A DNA stretch of 64,000 nt from Lewinellaceae bacterium (GTDB taxonomy: Bacteria > Bacteroidota > Bacteroidia > Chitinophagales > Saprospiraceae): NCBI GenBank assembly GCA_020636315.1, contig JACJYA010000009.1, positions 186,001-250,000 of the forward strand. The letters are read 5' to 3'. The position numbers and the translations under genes were made by a program. Under the pieces are notes generated by a model. The model was given only the letters and a program-made list of their open reading frames with translations. It had not been told where the DNA came from and did not search any database. Shown in pieces: positions 43,229-52,524 of this stretch; position 1 is the stretch's first letter; every line of letters starts with the position of its first letter.

Positions 43229-46200
43229 CTATCTTATGATCAACTTCCCACTGCCCCACCGTCCCCGCTCATCGACGACGCGGAAGGTATAAAATCCGGC
43301 AGACAGGCCTCTCCGTTCAAAGCGGAGCTCCGCCCCGCTGAAACGCTGCTCCCGCAACCGCCGCCCCTGAGGGCCGAACAGTTCAAAAAGCCCTTCTCCT
43401 CCCTGCCAGCCTTCCAACCGGAACAACGCCCATTCGTCCACGGGATTCGGCGCCACCCTGGCCCTCAACTCCTGAATGCCGGCCTCCGAGGTGAAATTGA
43501 CCAGCTCGATGAAGCCGTACCCCAGTGTGTGAAGGGTGGTATTGGTGGCCACCGGATCATTGAGGCCGAAATAGATGGCGGCGCTGTTCTCAATTACAGT
43601 ACCCAGAGGCAGGCCGCCCTGCTGGGCAACTTTGAACTCGATGAAACCCTGGCTTCCTTCCAGGTTGGTGGTGCTGTCGGGCAGCAGGATGTTGTCGAAG
43701 GTGAATACCAGAATGTTGTTGCTGTCAATATCCCAGGTATAAGGGTGGCTGGCGGCGCCCGGTTGCACAGTGGTAATATCCAGAAATTCCGACAAGGTAT
43801 CGCGGATGACAACCAGGAAAGCCGTATCATTGCCGGTGTTCTGGAACTGCACCAGATATTCGATATCTGTACCGGGATAAATAAAATTCTCTGCTCCGTA
43901 ACCACGGGGAAAGCCGTGTTTGTCGTTGGGGTCATAGGAGGCCACCACTTCGCGGCACTCGACGTCGATGAAGGAGCCGGCGTCATCCAGCGCAAACTGA
44001 TTGACGAAACCGGTGCTGAAAGTTCCCTGTTCATTCACTCCGCAACCTTCCAGGACGGCCGCCGGCATGCTTTGGCCGGGGTGGAAAGGCTCCTGTTCTA
44101 CCTCGATGCGGTAGGTGGAGCCATTGGCGGGGAAGGTATAAGTAAAGGACTCGCCACTGTTCAGCTGAATACTGTCCGGAGAAGTGAGCAGCATCACCCC
44201 GTCTTCGATGACGATGCAGGGGAGCGCCTGCGGCATATCGCCGGAACCGACATTTTCTATCCTGAACTGCACCTCACCGCCCTCACAAAAGGCCTCCACC
44301 TGCAGGCTGGCTCCCGACCAGTTGGGAGAGGGCGGGAAACAGGGGCCATTGGGGAAGATCTTGGCCTCGGCGCACAGGGTTTGGCCCACTACTGCATCGC
44401 AACTTACTTCTACATAGATATAAAACGTTCCACATTGCCCGGGCGCTACATCGCCGATCCCGAAAGTATATTCGTTGCCATCCTGGCTGAGCAATGGCGC
44501 GGTAGCGTAATCGAAAGCAAAAAAGTCATCCAGGGTGACTACTACATAAGCGCCGTCGGCAGGGGCAGTCCCGTCATTGCAGTAACTGACGGGAATGGAA
44601 CGCGTCCAGCACTGTCGAAGGAGAGGCATACTGAGCTCGACGGAAAGCTCGGGGCAGGGCTCTGACTCCTGTACGGGAATGTCCTGTACGGCCATCTCAC
44701 CGGGTTGCTGCAGGCTGACGGAGTAGCCGTCCTGGCAGGGCAGCCACAGGGGGCCGGGAATGATCGGATACACTTCGTAATCGCCGATGGGCGCGCTTTG
44801 CTCGTAATATCCGTCGGCCTGCGTAACAGCATAAAAAAACTGGCTGCCATTCTGTATCACAATAAGCCAGTTGGCAAGGCCTGGCTCATTGGCAGCGGGA
44901 ATACAATCAGGCACAGTATCCCGCACCAGCCGGCCTTTGAGGGTAGCGCATTGGCTGGGGTCTAAATCGAGCAGGATGGAGGCCTGGGCCGAACATCCGT
45001 TCACGGGGTCGAACACCTCGAGATAGTAGTACCCGCTCTGGGTGGCCTCCAGGAATGATTCGATTGACTGGCTGCCGTCGGGCAGGGTCCAGGTGGCTTC
45101 CAGGCCTTGCCCGGGAAGGGTGTAAGCAATGACTGCCGAGTCGCAACTCACCTGATTCATGCTGATGGATGGCGTAAGCATCGCTTCACTTACCACTACA
45201 ATGTCCTCCGCCAGGCAATTCGGTTCGGCAGAATTTGTAACCTGCAACAGGTAGGTGCCGGGTTCGGTAACTTGCGGAAAGAGCTCCGAGGAAGTGAAGT
45301 TGTTGGGGCCCAGCCACTGATACGTAATATCCGGGCCGGAACTACTCCCGCTACCATCAAGGGCAGCCGTTCCCGAAATGCAATTGACCACCTGGGCCGG
45401 GCCGGCATCAGCAACCAGGGCGGATTCCAGGAAGATGGTTTCCACAACACTACAACCGCTGAAGTCGGTAACGGTCACGGAATAGGCGCCATGGTTCAGG
45501 CCGGAATGAACGGGGCCGGTAAAACCGGTTGACCAGATGTATTCATAAGGCCCGTTGCCTCCCGAAGCACTGACGGAAAGAACACCGTCATTCGAAGTGG
45601 GACAGGTGGGCTGCTGATCGATACTGGCCGGCGCCACCAGGCTTTCCGCAGGCTCGGTAATGGCCACTTCTTCAATGATCGAGCAGTTATTTACATCCGT
45701 AACCGTTACACTATATACACCTGCCGTAAGACCGCCTAAAGTAGGTACATTACCTCCTACTCCACTCCAATCATACCAATAGGGCGGAGTGCCCCCGGTG
45801 ACGAAAACAGTGATGGTTCCATCGCTTCCACCCTGGCAGGTGACATTCGAAGCAGTCAGGGTAAGCGTAAGAGGCGGCGGCTCAGATAGTGTTGCCAGGC
45901 CGGTGGCCTGGCACCCGAAGATATCGGTCACGGTCAGGCCATATACTCCGGCGGACAGTCCGGTATTGTCAAATGAAGTCACGCCATTCGACCATTCATA
46001 GGTATAGCCGCCGGCGCCGCCTTCCACGATAGCAAAGGCCTCCCCATCCGAAGCTCCGGCGCAAAACGGGAACACTACATCGAAATTGAGCACCAGCGGG
46101 TTGTTCTGGCAATCGTTGCTGCAGGGCACCGGGGTGTAAAGATCAAATGCTTTCACACATAAGGAACTGTCCGCATCCCGGAACGCCAGCCCTACATGGC

Positions 46201-48658
46201 CATAATCGGCCGGATAAGAGCCGAAAGTGAAAGGCAGCCCGTAGCTGCCGCTCAGGCCGGAACTGTCTTCCACCCAGCCGCTGCCGGTTCCGCCCGTAAC
46301 CAGAATGTCAAGCGTGAAGGTATCATCCGTTGTATCAGTTGGGGTGCCATTGTCGTCACAGAAAACCTCCTGCACTACTGCCTGAAGATTGCAGGGGGGA
46401 GAGCAGAGGGCTTCCGGATCGATAACCAGTGTGGTGTCGCAACCCGGATCGTCATGGTCATAAATAGTGAGGTTTACCGGCCCATCAGACAAAGCAAACG
46501 CGAGCGTGTCAACGTTCCCATAGACATCCGAGGCGCCTGGATAGTTACTGTTCCATCCGATACCCGGGCCGCCATCGACCAGCAAGGCGACCAGGAGGGA
46601 GTCATCAGCCGGGTTGCCGGGCGTACCCTCACCGATGCAGAGAGTAGTGGTAATGGTTGCTATGAGAAGACAGGTTGAAGAGGCCGAGCAGGGAGCCGGC
46701 GCCGGCGCCACGGTATTGTTGGAACAAGCCGGATCGGAAGCATCCGTCACGATAAGCGTGACATCCCCACCGGAAACCGGGAAGGGGCCAAAGTTTACGG
46801 CCTGGCCATAACTGCCGGACGGGCCCAGGTTGCTCACCCAACTGCCCCCGGGCGTGCCGATAATGCTGGCAAGAAAGGTAAAGGTATCGTCATCGGGGTT
46901 GAAAGGAGTACCGTTGTCGTTGCAATCGGGAGCCGCAGCAGTGATAATGGGGCCACCGACATTTATTTCCACTTCATCGGAAGAAAAACATCCGGAGGAG
47001 TTGGTAATGGTAAGGGAATAGGTGGTGGTTTGTGAAGGCTGAACCGTAATTATAGCACCTGTTTGGCCGTTGCTCCAGCTATAGGCGATAGCAGGCTCGC
47101 CGCTCACAAAAGGAGTGAGTACTACCTGTTCGCCAGGGCAAATATGCTGGTCCGGGCCAAGTTCCACATCAGAGGGCGGTAGTTGGATCACCATGAGGGA
47201 ATCCGGGCCCGCAGGGTTACTGCATCCATTGGCGTCAACCACATTCACCCAGTAGGTAGTGTCCACTGAAGGGTTGAGTATCCGGTTGGGGTTGGAGGTT
47301 ACCAGGCCGTCATTCCAGATGTAAGTGTAGGGCATTGCGCCACCTGTAGCCGTTGCCGCCAGCAAAACGGATTGTCCGGAACAGAAAGGCTGATCCGGCC
47401 CTATATCGATAAACGGGGGTGGGCCGCTCTCCGCTTCTACCCTGGCCGAGGCCAGGCCGGTGCAGCCGTCCGAGGAAGTGACAGTCAGGGAATAATCCAC
47501 CGGAATGTCTATTGAGTTTACGGTAAGAGACTGCGTGGTGTCTCCCGTGCTCCACAGGAAGGAAAAGGGTTGTTGCCCGCCCGAAATCTCTGGTTCCAGC
47601 AGCACCGGTTGAGAATGGCAGGGCGTGATGGTGTCCGTCAACACCAGGCCGATGCTGTCGGGCTGGAAGATGACTTCCACCTCGTCCTCCGCCCAGCAAT
47701 CGGGTTGGCTGGTGTCCGTCACGCGCAGGGTGTAAACGCCGGGTTCAGTGACTTGCGGAAACAGCTCGGAGATGGTGAAGTTGCTGGGGCCCGTCCATTG
47801 GTAGGTGATATTGGGGCCGACCGATGTACCTGAGATACCGGCTACCTCAAAGCAAAGCGTAAACAGAGTGCTTCCATCCGAAAGGCTAACCCCTGATAAG
47901 CTTTGTTCGAAGTAATTGAGGATAATGAATCCGGCATTGAGCCCGTTGTTGGGGGTGGCAATGTTAAATGCTGCGGTGAATCCCGGCAAATTGGGGTTGA
48001 GTCCTGTTACTTCAATAAAATTCAGGTGGGCAGAGTCGTAGTTTATCGTGAAGGCGGCCCCCACAATGTCCGTGAAATTGTATACCCTAACCGGGAGGCA
48101 AACCACATCGCCTACACTTGCCGTCGCTGAACCGATCTCGACATAGAGGCTATCTGACGAAGCAGGGTCAAAGCTGTCGGGCGCCGGAGCGAACCCCACC
48201 TCGCCCGAGATGCCCCTGAAGGGGACAATTTCCTGGTTAGAATCGGAAAACTCAATAGGCGTAATATCACTCGAAAAAGAAATCTCTGTAATGGCTGCTC
48301 CGCCCAGGGATACCGACTCTGCCCCGCAGTAGGCCTCTACATCGGGCCCGGCATCGGCTGCCAGCGCCGCCTCCAGGGCCACCGTTTCCACTGCCTGGCA
48401 TCCCGCATCATCCGTCGCCGTCACCGAGTACGTTCCCGGGGCCAGCCCACTCACCGAAGGCCCGCTCAGGCCGGTTTCAGTCCAGGCGTAGCTTACCATA
48501 CCCTGGGCGCCTGCCGCGCTGAGTGTAATTGCTCCGTCACTGGCGTTCGGGCAGGAGGGGGGCTGCACATCGTTAACCGTCAGAGCAAAATCATCACATT
48601 GTGCATGGGCCATGCCGTGCAGCAGAACGAGAAAGAGAGCAGAATAGAATACCTTCAT
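43229..48658 (-). CDS. Giant T9SS-exported SprB-repeat protein with cohesin-like insertion (module copy 2)
   Basis: 1809 residues from ATG 48658, signal peptide ending MAHAQ. Order: SprB-like repeat (~32-95), a PKD/Ig-type module interrupted by a cohesin-like domain (~172-275: GDVVCLPVRVYNFTDIVGAA, LCFEVAG), Ig-like modules, three ~90-residue repeats beginning C(N/D)DNGTP..DDTF or a variant, three more SprB-like repeats (PFCAGASDG, VTCQGGSDG, PTCPTSNDG), an Ig module, an SdrD B-like domain, the conserved block (VSYCNDGTAPADGAY, EGCGVNEQGTFSTGFVNQF), a DUF7619 domain introduced by ASYDPNDKHG, and a type A sorting domain (RVAPNPVDEWALFRLEG to SGKLIIR). Adhesin-like, outside the cell. SprB repeats are known from gliding adhesins; no motility gene is present here. 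Confidence 0.88.
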   Translation of the reverse strand: MKVFYSALFLVLLHGMAHAQCDDFALTVNDVQPPSCPNASDGAITLSAAGAQGMVSYAWTETGLSGPSVSGLAPGTYSVTATDDAGCQAVETVALEAALAADAGPDVEAYCGAESVSLGGAAITEISFSSDITPIEFSDSNQEIVPFRGISGEVGFAPAPDSFDPASSDSLYVEIGSATASVGDVVCLPVRVYNFTDIVGAAFTINYDSAHLNFIEVTGLNPNLPGFTAAFNIATPNNGLNAGFIILNYFEQSLSGVSLSDGSTLFTLCFEVAGISGTSVGPNITYQWTGPSNFTISELFPQVTEPGVYTLRVTDTSQPDCWAEDEVEVIFQPDSIGLVLTDTITPCHSQPVLLEPEISGGQQPFSFLWSTGDTTQSLTVNSIDIPVDYSLTVTSSDGCTGLASARVEAESGPPPFIDIGPDQPFCSGQSVLLAATATGGAMPYTYIWNDGLVTSNPNRILNPSVDTTYWVNVVDANGCSNPAGPDSLMVIQLPPSDVELGPDQHICPGEQVVLTPFVSGEPAIAYSWSNGQTGAIITVQPSQTTTYSLTITNSSGCFSSDEVEINVGGPIITAAAPDCNDNGTPFNPDDDTFTFLASIIGTPGGSWVSNLGPSGSYGQAVNFGPFPVSGGDVTLIVTDASDPACSNNTVAPAPAPCSASSTCLLIATITTTLCIGEGTPGNPADDSLLVALLVDGGPGIGWNSNYPGASDVYGNVDTLAFALSDGPVNLTIYDHDDPGCDTTLVIDPEALCSPPCNLQAVVQEVFCDDNGTPTDTTDDTFTLDILVTGGTGSGWVEDSSGLSGSYGLPFTFGSYPADYGHVGLAFRDADSSLCVKAFDLYTPVPCSNDCQNNPLVLNFDVVFPFCAGASDGEAFAIVEGGAGGYTYEWSNGVTSFDNTGLSAGVYGLTVTDIFGCQATGLATLSEPPPLTLTLTASNVTCQGGSDGTITVFVTGGTPPYWYDWSGVGGNVPTLGGLTAGVYSVTVTDVNNCSIIEEVAITEPAESLVAPASIDQQPTCPTSNDGVLSVSASGGNGPYEYIWSTGFTGPVHSGLNHGAYSVTVTDFSGCSVVETIFLESALVADAGPAQVVNCISGTAALDGSGSSSGPDITYQWLGPNNFTSSELFPQVTEPGTYLLQVTNSAEPNCLAEDIVVVSEAMLTPSISMNQVSCDSAVIAYTLPGQGLEATWTLPDGSQSIESFLEATQSGYYYLEVFDPVNGCSAQASILLDLDPSQCATLKGRLVRDTVPDCIPAANEPGLANWLIVIQNGSQFFYAVTQADGYYEQSAPIGDYEVYPIIPGPLWLPCQDGYSVSLQQPGEMAVQDIPVQESEPCPELSVELSMPLLRQCWTRSIPVSYCNDGTAPADGAYVVVTLDDFFAFDYATAPLLSQDGNEYTFGIGDVAPGQCGTFYIYVEVSCDAVVGQTLCAEAKIFPNGPCFPPSPNWSGASLQVEAFCEGGEVQFRIENVGSGDMPQALPCIVIEDGVMLLTSPDSIQLNSGESFTYTFPANGSTYRIEVEQEPFHPGQSMPAAVLEGCGVNEQGTFSTGFVNQFALDDAGSFIDVECREVVASYDPNDKHGFPRGYGAENFIYPGTDIEYLVQFQNTGNDTAFLVVIRDTLSEFLDITTVQPGAASHPYTWDIDSNNILVFTFDNILLPDSTTNLEGSQGFIEFKVAQQGGLPLGTVIENSAAIYFGLNDPVATNTTLHTLGYGFIELVNFTSEAGIQELRARVAPNPVDEWALFRLEGWQGGEGLFELFGPQGRRLREQRFSGAELRFERRGLSAGFYTFRVVDERGRWGSGKLIIR

Positions 48659-49137
48659 GAGATCCTGGAATTTTAGTTGTGTTTTGCCAATCGAAGCAGC
48701 AGCTAACAGCAAATTGCCAAAAGCCAACTGCTAACCACCACCGCTCTCCGGCACCCTACAAAAATTCACTCTTCCGCCCGGAATCGCAAACACATTTTTT
48801 GTAGATTGTAGAAAATTTTCATAGCATGAAACCCTATAAAATGCTATTTTAAAACATGATTAAAACAAAAATTGTAGAATGAAAATATTTTTCCAGCTTA
48901 GAAAAACCAGCAGATAACGGGCATGCCTTCGAATGAAGCTACGGCACCCGGGGAAATTGTCAGCTGGCGGTAAAGGAGCAGGGCGGCTTTTCGGGCCATG
49001 AAGCCGACAGCGCCACAGCGCCCACAGCAGCACATTTCTATACATTTCCACCCCATTTCCCCAAAAAGCCATGCACTGGCCCTTACGCCCCCTCTCATAT
49101 ACACGAATGCACACATACACATATACACATTCCCACC
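48659..49137. other. 479-nt divergent intergenic region with repeats
   Basis: It separates the giant T9SS gene from the second helical-protein gene. It contains three TTGTAGA words (48799-48870), an inverted repeat ATAGCAT/ATGCTAT (48821-48827 and 48841-48847) and, just before the next start, the repeat at 49103-49134. Open frames here on the minus strand are overlaps of the neighbouring gene without features of their own. No TAnnTTTG promoter was found for either gene, so these may use another sigma factor. Confidence 0.5.
49103..49134. repeat. 32-nt dispersed repeat, copy A
   Basis: Matches 61407-61438 at 31 of 32 positions (shared core ACGAATGCACACATACAC, then TATACACATTCCC after the single mismatch), same orientation. 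It ends 3 nt before the start codon of the helical-protein gene. Confidence 0.8.
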
Positions 49138-50541
49138 ATGCAAACCACCCTCGCCTACCAGCTCCTCCGCACCTTCACCAAACAAGACATCCGGGAAGCC
49201 CGCAAATGGCTGGCCTCGCCCTACCACAACCAGCGGGAGGACCTGCAGCAGCTCTTCGAACAACTGGCTACAACGGCTCCCGAAGGCCTCCCCCTCTCGA
49301 GGGAACAGGCGTGGAAGGCTTTGTTTTCCAACCAGCCCTACGACGATCAGCAACTGCGCCTCCTCCTCAGCTACCTCTACCGCTGCCTGGAAAATTTCCT
49401 CCTGCATCGGGAGGCCGAGCAGGCGCCCTGGCTTCAGCAGCACCTGCTGCTCGCCGCCTACCGCAAGCGGGGGCTGGACAGCCACTTCCAGAAGGCTTTC
49501 CGAAAGCTGCAAAAGGAACGATCTGCAGAGACACTGCGCCCACCAGAATACCACCTTGCCCAGTACTGGCTGGAGCAGGAACGCTACCAGGAAGAATCCA
49601 CCCGCGGGCGCACCCGCGAGCTCAACCTGCAGGAGCTGGAAGACCAGCTCACTTCTGCATTTATGAGTATGAAACTGCGGCAGGGCTGCTTCCTGCTGGC
49701 TCACGAAGCCGTCTATAAGGCCAGCTACCGCATTGCTCTGGAAGAGGCATTGCTCGAACTGGCTACTCAGCTACCTTACCGGAACATTCCGTCCGTTAGT
49801 GTATATCTCCACTGCTACCGTATGCTTCGCTTCCCGGAAGAAGACGCCAATTTTACGGCTTTCCGCACCCGGTTTTTTCAATCCATCGGCTTATTTCCAC
49901 ACCCCGAGCTGCGCGACCTCTTTCTGCTGGCCATCAACTTCTGCATCCGCAAGATCAACCAGACAGCGGAGGGCTACCTGCGCGAAGCGCTGGAGCTCTA
50001 CCAGAAAGGGCTGGAAACGGAAGCGCTCCTGGAGAACGGCATCCTCTCCCGTTTCACTTACAACAACGCCATCGGCATCGCCCTTCGCCTGCAGGATCTC
50101 GACTGGGCCGAGTACTTTCTGCACCACTACCGCCCTTACCTGGAAGCCGAACAACAGGAGGCCGCCTTCAGCCTCAATGCCGCCCGCCTGGCCTTCGCCC
50201 GTCGGCAATACGGACAGGTGCTGGCGCTCCTTCAACGCGCCGACTATCGCGACCTGATCAACAATATGGTCGCCAAGACCCTGCAAATGAAAGCCTATTA
50301 CGAATTGGATGAATACGACCTCCTCGAGGCCCACCTCCGCAGCATGCGCGCCTTCCTGCGCCGTAAGCGCCGCATGGGCTACCACCAGCAGAATTACCTG
50401 AACATCATCCGCTACACCCAGAAACTGCTCACCCTCAATCCGATGGATAAAGAGGCCGTAAAATTCCTGGAAAAAGAGATAAGAAAAACTGAGCCGCTGA
50501 CGGAGAAAGAGTGGCTGCTGGGTAAGGTGGTCAAGGTGTAA
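49138..50541 (+). CDS. Helical ~470-aa protein of unknown family (module copy 2)
   Basis: 467 residues, ATG start. Same architecture as the 41610-43025 product: all helical, no signal or membrane segment. Shared anchors: HPELRDLFLLAINFCIRKIN, NGILSRFTYNNAIGIALRLQ, LDWAEYFLHH, AAFSLNAARLAFARRQYGQ, QQNYLNIIRYTQKL and TEPLTEKEWLLGK. The N-terminal start (LLRTFTKQDIREARKWLASP) corresponds to the LFEKLSKKELRQLRNFLRSP of copy 1. Divergent from the 1809-residue T9SS gene, as copy 1 is from the 958-residue gene. It is bordered by repeats on both sides (49103-49134 and 50545-50623). Function unknown. Confidence 0.78.
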   Translation: MQTTLAYQLLRTFTKQDIREARKWLASPYHNQREDLQQLFEQLATTAPEGLPLSREQAWKALFSNQPYDDQQLRLLLSYLYRCLENFLLHREAEQAPWLQQHLLLAAYRKRGLDSHFQKAFRKLQKERSAETLRPPEYHLAQYWLEQERYQEESTRGRTRELNLQELEDQLTSAFMSMKLRQGCFLLAHEAVYKASYRIALEEALLELATQLPYRNIPSVSVYLHCYRMLRFPEEDANFTAFRTRFFQSIGLFPHPELRDLFLLAINFCIRKINQTAEGYLREALELYQKGLETEALLENGILSRFTYNNAIGIALRLQDLDWAEYFLHHYRPYLEAEQQEAAFSLNAARLAFARRQYGQVLALLQRADYRDLINNMVAKTLQMKAYYELDEYDLLEAHLRSMRAFLRRKRRMGYHQQNYLNIIRYTQKLLTLNPMDKEAVKFLEKEIRKTEPLTEKEWLLGKVVKV

Positions 50542-50544
50542 AAG

Positions 50545-50623
50545 TGCTTATGTGGAAAGGTGTAAAAGTACCTGGCGGAACCTTCGGTGCGTTGACCACT
50601 TTTACACATTTCCACTTTTAAGC
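50545..50623. repeat. Imperfect long palindrome after helical-protein gene
   Basis: TGTGGAAAGGTGTAAAAGT (50551-50569) and its near-complement ACTTTTACACATTTCCACT (50598-50616) differ at two positions and extend outward to AAGTGCTT / AAGCATTT. It lies within 4 nt of the stop codon. Confidence 0.7.
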
Positions 50624-50651
50624 ATTTGCTTATCTTCCCCCCCAAAAAGCA

Positions 50652-52019
50652 ATGGCATCAGTTTTTTCTTCCACCCTCCCCTCCATCCCCCGCTGGAAAT
50701 CCCTGCGCAATTCCCTGCGCTTTGCCCATAATCCCATCGCCACGCTCGACCAGTACATATCAGAATATGGCCCCACTTATGAATTTCACCTGGGCGGCAT
50801 GGTCAGGGGCATACTCACTACAGATCCGGGCCTGGCGCAACACGTCTTGCAGAAAGAACACCGAAAATGGCGCAAATCGCCCATACAGACCGAGCGCATG
50901 GGCCACTTCCTGGGCAATGGCCTGCTGACCAGCGACGGCGAGTACTGGCTGCGGCAGCGGCGCCTCATCCAGCCGGGGTTCCACCGCAAACGCCTGGCGG
51001 CCCTTACAACCATCATGAACCGGGAGATCGACGAATTTCTGAATTCCCGCTTTGAGCCGGCCCTGGCCACCGGGGAGCCTATCGATATGTCGCCCATGAT
51101 GATGGAGCTGGCCTTCCGGGTAGTAGCCAAGTCGCTTTTCAATACCGGATTAGATGAGGAAGGGCTCAATTTCCTTGGGGATACCGTAACCATTTTACAG
51201 GGCTTCATCACACGTACCTTCCGGCAGCCCTATCTGATCCCCTGGCTTCGATTCTCCGGCCAGTACCGGAAACACGAACTTCTAGCAGAAAAATTTGAAA
51301 AGATGATCCTGGAGCGTATCCAGGGCCGCCGGGCTTCCGGCGAACGGCATGACGACCTGCTGCAAATGTTGCTCGAAGCTCGCTACGAGGATACCGGCGA
51401 GGGCATGACAGACCGCCAACTGCTGGAAGAAAGCGCCATCCTGTTCGTTGCCGGCCACGAGACCACCGCCAATGCCCTTTCCTGGGCCTGGCACCTGCTG
51501 GCCCGGCACCCCGAGGCAGTGGAACGCCTCCGCCGTGAACACAATACTGTGCTGGGCGGCCGCGAGCCGGCATTCGAAGACCTGCCCCGGTTGGAATACA
51601 CCCAACAGGTGATCGACGAGGCCATGCGCCTCTACCCGCCTGCCTGGATCACCGACCGCCTCTGTGTGGAAGACGGCGAATACGGAGGCCTTCCTCTACC
51701 CAAAGGAAGCCGGGTAGTCATCTACATCTGGGGCATCCACCGCAAACCGGGGCTGTGGGAGGCCCCGGAGGCTTTTCGCCCGGAGCGTTTCAGCCGGGAA
51801 CGCAAGGGGGAATACCATCCATTCGCGTACATGCCCTTCGGCGGTGGGCCGCGGCTGTGTATCGGCAACAACTTCGCCCTTATGGAAATGCAGCTAGTGC
51901 TGGTGAAAATGCTTCAGCGCTATGAGATGAGCGAAGTCCCCGGCTTCGAGCCGGGGTTGCAGCCATTGATCACGCTGCGGCCGGGAAACGGGGTGTTGGT
52001 GCAGGTTGAGAAGCGGTAA
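50652..52019 (+). CDS. Cytochrome P450
   Basis: 455 residues. I-helix oxygen-binding motif FVAGHETTANALSWAW (~268-283), ExxR motif in VIDEAMRLYPPAW (~322), PERF-type FRPERFSRE, and heme loop FGGGPRLCIGNNFALME with the cysteine ligand at about 403. No N-terminal anchor. The N-terminus (WKSLRNSLRFAHNPIATLDQ, YGPTYEFHLGGMVRGILTTD) fits soluble bacterial family members related to fatty-acid or carotenoid hydroxylases. No ferredoxin or reductase gene nearby, so redox partners are elsewhere. Substrate unknown. It follows a palindromic repeat by 29 nt. Confidence 0.96.
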   Translation: MASVFSSTLPSIPRWKSLRNSLRFAHNPIATLDQYISEYGPTYEFHLGGMVRGILTTDPGLAQHVLQKEHRKWRKSPIQTERMGHFLGNGLLTSDGEYWLRQRRLIQPGFHRKRLAALTTIMNREIDEFLNSRFEPALATGEPIDMSPMMMELAFRVVAKSLFNTGLDEEGLNFLGDTVTILQGFITRTFRQPYLIPWLRFSGQYRKHELLAEKFEKMILERIQGRRASGERHDDLLQMLLEARYEDTGEGMTDRQLLEESAILFVAGHETTANALSWAWHLLARHPEAVERLRREHNTVLGGREPAFEDLPRLEYTQQVIDEAMRLYPPAWITDRLCVEDGEYGGLPLPKGSRVVIYIWGIHRKPGLWEAPEAFRPERFSRERKGEYHPFAYMPFGGGPRLCIGNNFALMEMQLVLVKMLQRYEMSEVPGFEPGLQPLITLRPGNGVLVQVEKR

Positions 52020-52524
52020 GCGGTTGGACAGCAACAGTTGGTGGGAGAAGGTTCAAGCACACAAAACGGGAATAGAACAGATCAGGGCCATTTCTTTTTC
52101 GTACAGGTTACGGGCCACTTGAAAGCTTGCCCGGTTGAGGAATAAGGACGGGGGGGCCGTCCGGAATGAAGAAGGCCCGGCAAAGCACCGAAAGGCGCAG
52201 GCCGGGCCCGTTTAGAGTCTTAGATATCCTCAAGTGTGGTGGTATGGAGCCGGATAACCGGGCACCCACCTTTTATAATAAAAATAGGTGTTATCAGAAT
52301 GGCGGGAACTTCGGGGAAATAGCCCGGAAACATTCCAACGCTTAAAAATAGGGAAATTCCTCCAAATTTACCTGCTCTGGCTGAAAAAATAAATCTCCCG
52401 CCCCGGCTTTTGCCGGAAGAGGAAGAACTGTTTTTAATGCAGGCACTAAGTACTCTGTAAAATAAATATCTTCCGCTTCTGAACGCGTCTTTCATAAACG
52501 AGAATTCACTTAATTTACAGAGTA
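52020..52524. other. 505-nt convergent region, no gene supported
   Basis: It lies between the P450 and glyA 3' ends. A hairpin (52174-52208) is close to the P450 stop, and a 78-nt inverted-repeat unit (52449-52526) touches the glyA stop. The minus-strand frame 52220-52495 has no start context or recognisable fold and is low in confidence. Confidence 0.5.
52174..52208 (+). terminator. G+C-rich hairpin downstream of the P450 gene
   Basis: GGCCCGGC (52174-52181) pairs with GCCGGGCC (52201-52208) over a 19-nt loop. The following CGTTTAG is a weak T-tract. Confidence 0.45.

Noticed and set aside
43229..48658. SprB-like repeats taken as evidence for gliding motility genes here.
   Set aside because: Only the repeat type is shared; no gld/spr motility genes are in the window and the repeats occur in many non-motility adhesins.
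48898..49704. Long minus-strand frame opposite the second helical-protein gene.
   Set aside because: It lies antisense to a gene with a clear paralogue, and its start falls inside that gene; composition reflects the other strand.
52220..52495. Minus-strand frame of 91 codons between P450 and glyA.
   Set aside because: Low-complexity Ser run, no promoter, and it crosses the mini inverted repeat and the hairpin region.
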